DNA of 64,000 nt from assembly GCF_900452515.1 (NCBI RefSeq), contig NZ_UGNW01000001.1, positions 1,860,001-1,924,000 on the forward strand, given 5' to 3'. The position numbers and the translations under genes were made by a program. The stretch comes from Legionella birminghamensis (GTDB lineage Bacteria; Pseudomonadota; Gammaproteobacteria; Legionellales; Legionellaceae). Below are positions 57,322 through 64,000 of this stretch, in pieces; within the stretch, counting starts at the first letter, position 1; each line of letters begins with the position of its first letter. Under the pieces are notes generated by a model. It ran no database searches and was not told the DNA's origin. It worked only from the letters and a program-made list of their open reading frames with translations.

Positions 57322-57395
57322 AATGCCAGTCGGCGGTCTGTTTAAATCAAATATAGTCTCACCGAATAATCAATCCAAATCCATCAGTACCATCC

Positions 57396-57483
57396 GTCTT
57401 TGCGAGCCTATGGCGAAGCAATCCAGAACGGAGTTTTATTTTGGCATTCGCCTGGATTGCTTCACGTTGTTCGCAATGACGAC
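57396..57483. repeat. Repeat R4, copy 2
   Basis: GTCTTTGCGAGC...GCGAAGCAATCCAG (57396-57426) and CTGGATTGCTTC...TTCGCAATGAC (57452-57480) form a palindrome of the type common in many bacterial genomes. It ends at the stop codon of the following minus-strand gene. Confidence 0.75.
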
Positions 57484-58865
57484 TATTTATGAAGGTGCGA
57501 GCAAAAGATTTTATTTGGATCCAGTTCTTCCTTTAATTTTATCCAGTCCTGATATTTTTCCCCGAAATGTTGCTGCCAATAGCAGGCTGGAAGATTCTCA
57601 CCCAGATAACCCGATAAATAGCGCTTGCCGCCGCTGGGCAAGAATCGGCGGTCCAGCATTTGGATAGCTTCCAGGCAGCCAGGAATCAGGAACGCGGGTA
57701 GCCCAGGGTTTAGAATCATGACGGCATAAATCGCCTCACTGCTTTCCGGCAGCATAAAAAAACCAGAGGGATCCAACTTGCGGATGGGTACTATTTGTAA
57801 AACGGTTGCATAATAGACCGGCAGAGAAGCTAATAAGTCCTCCAGTTCGGAGAAAAGCACATCGGCGGGGACAAAGCATTCAAACCAGGGATGCTGCAAA
57901 CTCCACTGACCAGACAGTTTCATTGATTGGAAGCGGGAATCATGTCGGTGCAGGAATGAGGCAATGTCTTCTTCCTGTATATGAGTTACTTTCCAGGGAG
58001 ATATACGTACTCCTAGACTTTCCAGAGTCGGAGGCTCATTATCATATTCGACCGCGATATGTAGCCCAAATAACCACTCTGCAAAGGGTAAGCGCCCTTT
58101 CGCAGTCAGTCGTGCTCCCTGAATGGCTGGCGTACAGAAAAATTCAAGATAATCAATTGACTCCTGAAGGGCCTGCATATCCTTCAGCCAATGATCTTTG
58201 TCCAGATAGAGTAAGAAAAAAGTTCTAACCTGTTTTTTACAAAGCCGCAAACTGATTTCAGCTTTGGTAATAATGCCAAAACGTCCCTGCCCACCAAGAC
58301 AGGCTTGAAACAAGGGGGAGTCCTTATCAACAATCTGTATTTCACCGTTAGCTGTCACAATCTCCAAGGCATTTACATGGGCAGTAGCACTGCCAAACCG
58401 AAAAGAGGAAGCCCCCACTCCACCGGCTGATAAAACGCCGCCAATGGATAAGTGCGCATTATAAGGTACAACATAAGGAACCTGAGCACTTTTAAGCGAC
58501 TTTTTAATCACATCTGACCAGGTTGCATTTGCTTCAGCCCAAATGGAATTTTCATTTTTTTCTAGAACGCGATTCAATTCCTGTAATTGCAGAACCATAC
58601 CACCAGGAATACAAAGGGCCTGGCCGCCCTGGCTTAAACCATTGCCACGAATTGTCAGGGGCAATTTTTTCTGGTTAGCATAGCGAACAATTTGCTGAAG
58701 TTTTTCTGTATTGGAAGGTACCGCGACCACAGTAGGGATTTGCTGCGTCAAGCGGCCAAAATCTTCGCCAAAGAAAGTAAGTGAGCGCTCATCACGAAGG
58801 AGTCCTTGTCCACCGGCTTGCTCACACTCTTTAATTTTTGCTGTATTCCATTCCATGGGCTGCAT
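57483..58865 (-). CDS. Cytokinin-dehydrogenase-like FAD-binding oxidoreductase
   Basis: A 460-residue protein of the VAO/PCMH flavin fold. The FAD domain has PTVVAVPSNTEKLQQIV, RGNGLSQGGQAL, SIGGVLSAGGVGASSFRFGS and ACLGGQGRFGIITKAEISLR; these last two closely follow plant cytokinin dehydrogenase patterns. The C-terminus ends LKEELDPNKIF. The site of the covalent flavin His (GHS in plants) is GLS here, so FAD is probably bound non-covalently. Start ATG 58865 has AAGGA upstream and is favoured over 58889. The substrate could be an isoprenoid adenine or another amine/alcohol; only the fold is secure. Confidence 0.75.
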   Translation of the reverse strand: MQPMEWNTAKIKECEQAGGQGLLRDERSLTFFGEDFGRLTQQIPTVVAVPSNTEKLQQIVRYANQKKLPLTIRGNGLSQGGQALCIPGGMVLQLQELNRVLEKNENSIWAEANATWSDVIKKSLKSAQVPYVVPYNAHLSIGGVLSAGGVGASSFRFGSATAHVNALEIVTANGEIQIVDKDSPLFQACLGGQGRFGIITKAEISLRLCKKQVRTFFLLYLDKDHWLKDMQALQESIDYLEFFCTPAIQGARLTAKGRLPFAEWLFGLHIAVEYDNEPPTLESLGVRISPWKVTHIQEEDIASFLHRHDSRFQSMKLSGQWSLQHPWFECFVPADVLFSELEDLLASLPVYYATVLQIVPIRKLDPSGFFMLPESSEAIYAVMILNPGLPAFLIPGCLEAIQMLDRRFLPSGGKRYLSGYLGENLPACYWQQHFGEKYQDWIKLKEELDPNKIFCSHLHK

Positions 58866-58952
58866 AATTAACGTCCTTAGTAATTCCACTCTAATTCTGT
58901 ATTACATGCAATAATCAATCCATCGATTAATTACTGCATCATCACATCATTT

Positions 58953-61157
58953 TCACTGGCCTGAACCAATGCTGCTGACGCTTGCCGGCGGCGGTAATTG
59001 GGAAGCAGGACATAGAACATTGGGGCATACGTCATTATTTTGATTGAAAAAACTGCTGGGGGTGTTTAAAACATTCCGCCAGTAGGTGGGTGTTTTTTTC
59101 GGGAAATAGCTGGGACATTCCTGCGCCACCTCTCCGCAATAGTTCAATAAGGTCTGCTCGCATTGATTTGCCACCCTGTCAGCAGCGTTTGAAAGCCGGT
59201 TCCACCAGCTATGGGCATTTTGCTGGACTGGTTTTAGCTTAGCTTTAGGCTGGCTTTGTGTGTTTATAAGCTTTTCAAGTTCAGGCTGTTGTTTTAAAAG
59301 TTTTTGCACATAGGCCTGATTGCTTACATCAGGGTGATTAATTAAATAGCTAATGATCTGCTGTTTGCGTTCTTTGCTGATAGAGCTGTATTTAGACGTG
59401 GTAACCCACTCAAGCGCTGTCAATCCACTGCGATTTTGTTGATTTACATTAGCCCCATGGCCGATCAATAGTTTAATTAATTGAATATTACCCCGTCGCA
59501 AGGCCAGAAATAAGGGAGGCTCACCCGCTAAATCTGGATGAGCCTTTGATACGCGCTGACTCACTTTTGCGCCTTTTTCAATGAGTAATTTAATTATTTT
59601 CAGACTGGCCCCTGCAGAAATCGCTTCATGGAGGGGGGTAAATCCTCTCTCATTAACCCGGTTAAAATCAGCATTAGCCTTCGCTAATAAACGGATAGCA
59701 TCGATTGCATAATCTTCATCAAGGCAAGAATGTATCAACGAATCCCCTGACTGATTAATTACATTAGCATTTGCCCCTTTGCTAATTAGATATTCCGCTA
59801 ACTCAAGATGACCATTATTGAAAGCAACCTGCAATAAAGACTCACCGTCATTGTTTTTAGCCTCGACATCAGTGCGATTATCCAGCAGCAGCTTGCAGGC
59901 TTCCAAAGCGCCATTATCTACAGCCAGCTGTAAAGCAGTCATTCCATGGTTGTCCTCAATATCAAAATGACAGCCCTTTGCGATTAAGAATTTAATGGTA
60001 TTGAGGTTGCCGCTTAAAACAGCCAGATGTGCAGCGGTTTTTCCATCTGATGCAGCCAGATGGACATTGGCTTTCTGTTTAATCAGAGCTTTTATGGCAT
60101 CAATCTGATTATTGAGAATCGCTTTATGCAGCGGGGTATAGCCCAATTTATCACGCTTATTTACTTTCATCCCTTTGTTGATTAGCCAGTGGATTGCGCG
60201 ATAATTCCCCTGTCTCGCCGCAGTGTGCAGTAGTGTTGAACCGTTCCAGCGTTCAGTATCTAATTTCAGATTTTTTTCTGCTACTGCTTTGAATGTTTCA
60301 AAATCTGTTTTCAGAAGATAAGACAAATACACTTCATAAACGATCCTTGAATGAATATTGGGTAAATAATGATCGCTAAATTGAAATAGTTTTTTATATA
60401 GGCCGGGAAGTTGCCACTGAAATATGGAATTTGAATGCGAATACAGATTCGCTTCAGAGACCGCTTTATTGCGTGACTGGAAATGCTCAATAGAATAACC
60501 ATCCACGTTTACGGGAAATATTTCATACACATCGGCTAAATTTGTTTTTTCAATCAGACCATGAAGATGAGCTGAACCTACAACACCAGCGGCATCGGTT
60601 GTGGAGCCTGCCATTTCCCTGGCCATGATTGTATTTCGTTCATGCATCCCTTCTTCGGATTCAAAGTACTCCGGATTTTTACCAGGATTTTGATTGAGGC
60701 CGTTTGTAGTTAAATAATTTTTACAGTCGTCAGGGATTTCATTTTTTTCATAATAAGTACAGACCCTGAAATCCATAAAAGAAGAGGGTATCTTTTCATA
60801 ATCACAGAACTCGCCAAGATAAATTGATACGCTATCCATTACGTCAACTTCCCTTTGTTTGGATACTGCTTCCCTGTACAGTTTAAGAGAAGGAAATTTT
60901 TGATTTAATAACTGAAGAATTCCAATCTCCAGGAACGCAGAGTTATAGGAATAATGATCCTCTCCAATCAGAACCAGCAAGGGTTTATTCCTGGCTCGTG
61001 CCTGTTCGATGGCCAGCGTTAAACCTTTTTCAAATTCAATAAAAAAGTCAATGAAACTGTCTTCGAATTCCTCTGCGTTTCGCTGCTCAAAATAAGCTAG
61101 CGGCATTCTCCGGATTGGCGCATTCAGTGAATTAACAAGTTTATCGATATTTTTCAT
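58953..61157 (-). CDS. Ankyrin-repeat protein with TraB/ChaN-like N-terminal domain
   Basis: A 734-residue cytosolic-type protein without signal peptide. Residues about 55-220 carry motifs of the EreA/ChaN/TraB-Tiki fold: VLIGEDHYSYN (65-68), then HERNTIMAREM (173-) and VVGSAHLHGL (194-200). Residues about 303-585 are eight or nine ankyrin repeats (NGSTLLHTAARQGNY, LGYTPLHKAILNNQ, DGKTAAHLAVLSGN, RGFTPLHEAIS). The C-terminus is Pro/Cys-rich. Ankyrin proteins are frequent Legionella effectors; the N-terminal assignment is a motif inference. It is transcribed alone, with TTGATT-18 bp-TAAAAT upstream. Confidence 0.75.
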   Translation of the reverse strand: MKNIDKLVNSLNAPIRRMPLAYFEQRNAEEFEDSFIDFFIEFEKGLTLAIEQARARNKPLLVLIGEDHYSYNSAFLEIGILQLLNQKFPSLKLYREAVSKQREVDVMDSVSIYLGEFCDYEKIPSSFMDFRVCTYYEKNEIPDDCKNYLTTNGLNQNPGKNPEYFESEEGMHERNTIMAREMAGSTTDAAGVVGSAHLHGLIEKTNLADVYEIFPVNVDGYSIEHFQSRNKAVSEANLYSHSNSIFQWQLPGLYKKLFQFSDHYLPNIHSRIVYEVYLSYLLKTDFETFKAVAEKNLKLDTERWNGSTLLHTAARQGNYRAIHWLINKGMKVNKRDKLGYTPLHKAILNNQIDAIKALIKQKANVHLAASDGKTAAHLAVLSGNLNTIKFLIAKGCHFDIEDNHGMTALQLAVDNGALEACKLLLDNRTDVEAKNNDGESLLQVAFNNGHLELAEYLISKGANANVINQSGDSLIHSCLDEDYAIDAIRLLAKANADFNRVNERGFTPLHEAISAGASLKIIKLLIEKGAKVSQRVSKAHPDLAGEPPLFLALRRGNIQLIKLLIGHGANVNQQNRSGLTALEWVTTSKYSSISKERKQQIISYLINHPDVSNQAYVQKLLKQQPELEKLINTQSQPKAKLKPVQQNAHSWWNRLSNAADRVANQCEQTLLNYCGEVAQECPSYFPKKTPTYWRNVLNTPSSFFNQNNDVCPNVLCPASQLPPPASVSSIGSGQ

Positions 61158-61248
61158 TAAAATTTTTTCGTAATAAGCGAAGGTGATACATTTTAACAGA
61201 TTGTTTATATTTTAATCAATACTGCATTCAGTATAGATCGCCCAAAAA

Positions 61249-61284
61249 GACAAGGAGGCGCCCATCGCTGGGCCCCCCCTTGTC
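61249..61284 (-). terminator. Rho-independent terminator after the CADD/TenA-like gene
   Basis: On the minus strand GACAAGGGGGGGCCCAGCG...GCCTCCTTGTC forms a GC-rich stem, followed by TTTTT. It starts 17 bp after the stop of the gene ending at 61301. Confidence 0.85.
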
Positions 61285-61300
61285 CAAACCTCCTTCCGTG

Positions 61301-62056
61301 TTACACTGCCTGATCGCTTACGTATTCGACTGCATTTGCTGCATGCCCCTGATTTCTTTCCCTTGCAAGTTCCAATCGTTTGTTGCAAGCGACAATCAGT
61401 CCATCGAACATTTTATTGAATGCGGTGTAGCAACGATCAATCATTTTCAGTGCTTCACGTCTTACGTTAATTGGTATTTGAATCGCAAACAGTTTCTTTT
61501 CCATCTCTTCTTCAAACAGTGCATGTGCCATTTCTACCTCAAGATGAGAGCTGGAGAAGTATTTAAGATTCTGGTCTTCACCTGCTTTTTTAACCTGTTT
61601 TACAACCTTTTCGAAAAATACATGCCCTGATGATTCGAGGGTAAGCAACAAGGCAATGTTTAATATCTCATCATTCGCCTTGTATATCTCTGACATAATC
61701 GAGTAGGCTGCGTCACGGGTTAACTGGGTTTCTTTACTATATAGCCAGGCAACATCGTCTTTATTGCAATACTTGTCATGGCTGATACTGCCCATATACT
61801 TCTTGTCATGAAGAAACCATTTTTCATGGCCTGCATCTTCGAGCCTATGGTGACGTGCAACTTTTTTCAGGTAAGGGTCTTTAACCCTTTCTTCGTTAAG
61901 TCTCAGAATGTCCTGGAAAGTCATAGCCCAGAAAGTCAGTTCAGGCACGAAATAGCTGATTTCCTCTAAACTTTCTAATTTTTCCAGTACTTCAAAAAAT
62001 GGATGATTCATAAATTCTTGTTGTTTAGAATCAATGTAAGCTTGTATAGTTTTCAT
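61301..62056 (-). CDS. CADD/TenA-like haem-oxygenase-fold metalloprotein
   Basis: A 251-residue helical protein of the haem-oxygenase-like diiron (HDO) group. Putative metal ligands appear as a set: Glu73 and His77 in RLEDAGHEKW, Glu141 and His145 in LESSGHVFFE, and His171, Glu175 and His178 in SSHLEVEMAHAL. The pattern resembles Chlamydia CADD and similar iron-dependent oxidases. CADD makes p-aminobenzoate by self-sacrifice; pabB in this window makes that role less needed. ATG 62056, with GGAGG before it, is preferred over 62098. A terminator follows. Confidence 0.75.
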   Translation of the reverse strand: MKTIQAYIDSKQQEFMNHPFFEVLEKLESLEEISYFVPELTFWAMTFQDILRLNEERVKDPYLKKVARHHRLEDAGHEKWFLHDKKYMGSISHDKYCNKDDVAWLYSKETQLTRDAAYSIMSEIYKANDEILNIALLLTLESSGHVFFEKVVKQVKKAGEDQNLKYFSSSHLEVEMAHALFEEEMEKKLFAIQIPINVRREALKMIDRCYTAFNKMFDGLIVACNKRLELARERNQGHAANAVEYVSDQAV

Positions 62057-62354
62057 GGCTGCCTCCGAGGCATTAAAATTTTGTTGGACAGTTATCACAT
62101 TGCAGCCGGCATGCCAGATTTTTGTCTGCCTGGCTTTTTTTTGATCAAATCATGGCGAAGTTGTATTTATGTAGTTGAATCAATTGGTTATTGGTAAAAA
62201 TGATGATATGTCTAGGGGAACTGGACTTACAGGAATTGTTCCTTCCATTTTTAAAAGGCAAGCATAAACCTCGAGAAGCGACAAAAAATTGTCCTCGATT
62301 CACTTGAAAATGACATTTTTTTGACCTGACACCCTTTCTTTTTTCATGTTTTTT
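62057..62354. other. Intergenic region before the CADD/TenA-like gene
   Basis: The 298 bp hold its leader and the kmo 3' flank. Small hairpin potential is seen at 62103-62135 (GCCGGCATGCCAG and CTGCCTGGC) and at 62231-62241 (GGAATTGTTCC). No gene or known regulator site was recognised. Confidence 0.4.
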
Positions 62355-63707
62355 TTAAAAAAGGCTCAGGTTCGCCAATTTTTTGTCATACTGATCCATC
62401 AGTTTATCGGTTTCATTCCAATCTATATTGCTAATCTCCCTGGTGCTTGCGCATATAGTTTCAAGTAACTCTCTCTGCAACACGCCTATGGCTTGCGCCT
62501 GAGCATAAGGCGTATTGGTGAACATAACCAATACATGTTTGGAGACATAAACATCGGGATAATGGTGCATGAGCTCCTGTTCAAGTCTCTTCTTCAAATT
62601 AAAATGCTCATCTCGAATATCAGTCTGGATTTCATGATAATTATCCATCGACATCATAGATACCGCATCGGTATTCGGTTTTCGTAAGTTATAAAAAGCA
62701 GGCATTACTTTTTCCCAATTATCCCGGTATTGATTCAACAGCTGATCCAATACCCTGCAATCTTCAAAGCCGCAATTCATTCCCTGACCAAAAAATGGAA
62801 CAATCCCATGGGCTGCATCACCAATCAAAAGGCAGTGATCCTGATAATGCCAGGGCTCACAGCGAATAGTACTCATATTGCCGGTAGGATGTCCCAGGAA
62901 CTCGCCAAGCAGATCAGGCATTGCCTCGAATGCATCAGGAAATGACTCCTTAAAAAACTGATTAATTTTCAATTCACTATCGAGTTCTGAAAAACTGTTT
63001 TTACCGTGCTGGGGCAAAAATAATGAGCCGGTTATGGAATCATCTGTATTAGGATTCCCCAGAAGCAGATAGGAATCTCTTGGCCAAAGATGTAAATGCT
63101 CGGCCACGAAATGCTGATCTGTTTGATTGCTTATTGATAACTCCTTGTAGCCATAAGGTAAAAAGTTTCGCGTGGCTTTTATTTTGTCCTGCTGCGACAT
63201 GGTTCGACGAACGAAAGATGAAGCACCATCTGCGCCAATCAGTAGTTCATAATGGATAATCATCGGTTTTCCATGCTGCTGAAAATAAATGATTTTTTTA
63301 TCCAAATCCAAATCGATTGTCTTCATTTCAAAATGCTGGTGAATACGTGGATTTTTGGCGGCCTCATCCAATAAAAGATTATTGAGTTCGTTTCGCTGCA
63401 CCGCATTGATGTATTCTTCTGGATGCCGGCCAAAAGACTGGTATTTTATTTCACCGTTTTGTTCATGGATAGCCCGAGCACGCATAGGCACTAACAGTTT
63501 TTTAACTGTTTCAAATAAACCTATTTCGGTAAGACTGGTCAGCCCCCGGCAAGACATGGCCAAATTAATCGAGCGCCCTTTATCAGTCAGGGAAATCCGC
63601 GGATCGGGCCGGGCTTCGTATATATCTACTTCATATCCCCTTCTTGCAAGATAAAGGGATAACAACGTACCAACTAGCCCAGAACCAATTAGAGTTATTT
63701 TTCTCAT
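62355..63707 (-). CDS. kmo: Kynurenine 3-monooxygenase
   Basis: A 450-residue flavoprotein hydroxylase of tryptophan catabolism, converting kynurenine to 3-hydroxykynurenine with NADPH. FAD motifs are ITLIGSGLVGTLLSLYLARR, GADGASSFVRR and LIGDAAHGIVPFFGQGMNCG with the FEDC ending specific to KMO. RSINLAMSCRG near the N-terminus is also typical. ATG 63707 has AGGAG seven bases upstream and replaces the longer in-frame start at 63731. Adjacent kynureninase or tryptophan dioxygenase genes are not seen. Confidence 0.92.
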   Translation of the reverse strand: MRKITLIGSGLVGTLLSLYLARRGYEVDIYEARPDPRISLTDKGRSINLAMSCRGLTSLTEIGLFETVKKLLVPMRARAIHEQNGEIKYQSFGRHPEEYINAVQRNELNNLLLDEAAKNPRIHQHFEMKTIDLDLDKKIIYFQQHGKPMIIHYELLIGADGASSFVRRTMSQQDKIKATRNFLPYGYKELSISNQTDQHFVAEHLHLWPRDSYLLLGNPNTDDSITGSLFLPQHGKNSFSELDSELKINQFFKESFPDAFEAMPDLLGEFLGHPTGNMSTIRCEPWHYQDHCLLIGDAAHGIVPFFGQGMNCGFEDCRVLDQLLNQYRDNWEKVMPAFYNLRKPNTDAVSMMSMDNYHEIQTDIRDEHFNLKKRLEQELMHHYPDVYVSKHVLVMFTNTPYAQAQAIGVLQRELLETICASTREISNIDWNETDKLMDQYDKKLANLSLF

Positions 63708-64000
63708 GCGCAATCTCCTGAATACCACCAATGATAATCGTACATACTGCTACATCCAGGAAACATTAATATTTCAATGCCTCAAGCAAATAGCATGGAA
63801 TACATATTAAAAGCTTAAAGGCATCATCTACGTCTTAATTAATCATTACGGCCTCATATAAATACAATACGCAGGACAAATTCCTGACGATTAAATTTGA
63901 ATGTGCAAAAGCTATACCAGATATTGGGGATAACTGAGATGTAACGGATTTCATTTGTGAGGAAGTCCCAGACCTAAAAAGTATCGAAGAAATCTTTCAG
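63708..64000. other. Right-hand flank of the window
   Basis: Mostly AT-rich sequence with the kmo leader. A frame open from 63938 to the window end (ending EEVPDLKSIEEIFQ) has no ATG, GTG or TTG start after its upstream stop codon, so it may be the interior of a decayed or rearranged gene; it is not called. Confidence 0.35.

Noticed and set aside
57234-57483. Genomic island attached at tRNA-Ser
   Set aside because: No integrase gene, no duplicated tRNA 3' end and no composition shift is visible; only the common R4 repeat lies downstream.
63938-64000. Start of a new gene at the right edge
   Set aside because: The frame lacks a usable start codon after its upstream stop; with only about 60 bases visible it cannot be supported.

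Overview
The window reads as a chromosomal segment of a Legionella-like gammaproteobacterium. Pointers are an LssY-type DedA/PAP2 protein, a GspC/LspC type II secretion gene, a LapD-LapG-TolC adhesin-release operon, PilSR, an ankyrin protein and several large orphan proteins that resemble Dot/Icm effectors. Also present are HMG-CoA synthase and kynurenine monooxygenase, both unusual in free-living enterics. The genus is inferred from gene content; no 16S or other marker lies in the window.

Layout. 1-4.3 kb: 3' end of lipB, lssY, an LssZ-like membrane protein and an L,D-transpeptidase. 4.4-8 kb: NUDIX hydrolase and pabB on the minus strand, divergent from an effector-like orphan across a perfect inverted repeat. 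8.1-11.3 kb: pdhA-pdhB-pdhC (2-oxoacid dehydrogenase E1alpha, E1beta, E2). 11.5-21.1 kb: Sel1 lipoprotein and lspC, an O-methyltransferase, a phosphoesterase/diacylglycerol-kinase pair, kdsA-pyrG, and ribD-ribE-ribBA. 21.3-27.3 kb: BepA-like metalloprotease, an orphan, and pilS-pilR. 27.6-33.8 kb: mvaS, then an arginine unit (basic amino acid ABC transporter, argG, argH) divergent from argR with two ARG-box-like sites. 33.9-41.7 kb: a putative C58-like cysteine protease behind a PmrA-box-like site, small metabolic genes and glsA. 41.8-46.1 kb: lapD, lapG and a TolC-SPOR fusion. 46.2-56.2 kb: xseA, a rhomboid protein, an MFS carrier, a duplicated Cys-rich secreted protein, rlmI, an outer-membrane barrel, rdgC and orphans. 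56.2-64 kb: bamD, tRNA-Ser(UGA), a cytokinin-dehydrogenase-like flavoprotein, a TraB/ChaN-like ankyrin fusion, a CADD/TenA-like metalloprotein and kmo.

The most distinctive feature is a set of dispersed intergenic repeats. The main family (here R1) is built on the palindrome CGAATCCCCGCGG/CCGCGGGGATTCG and occurs about ten times. Its two fullest copies (39.05-39.35 and 52.43-52.81 kb) have long terminal inverted repeats around a shared core of about 110 bp, and the palindromic arms are expanded into 22-43 bp tandem arrays. Other families (R2, R3, R4) are smaller palindromes. R1 and R3 copies supply the last codons and stop codons of two genes.

Functional themes are cofactor and nucleotide synthesis (lipoate, riboflavin, folate, CTP), arginine uptake and synthesis under ArgR, envelope biogenesis (KdsA, BepA-like, BamD, LspC, YkuD) and surface-adhesin control by c-di-GMP. 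Scattered between them are host-interaction candidates.
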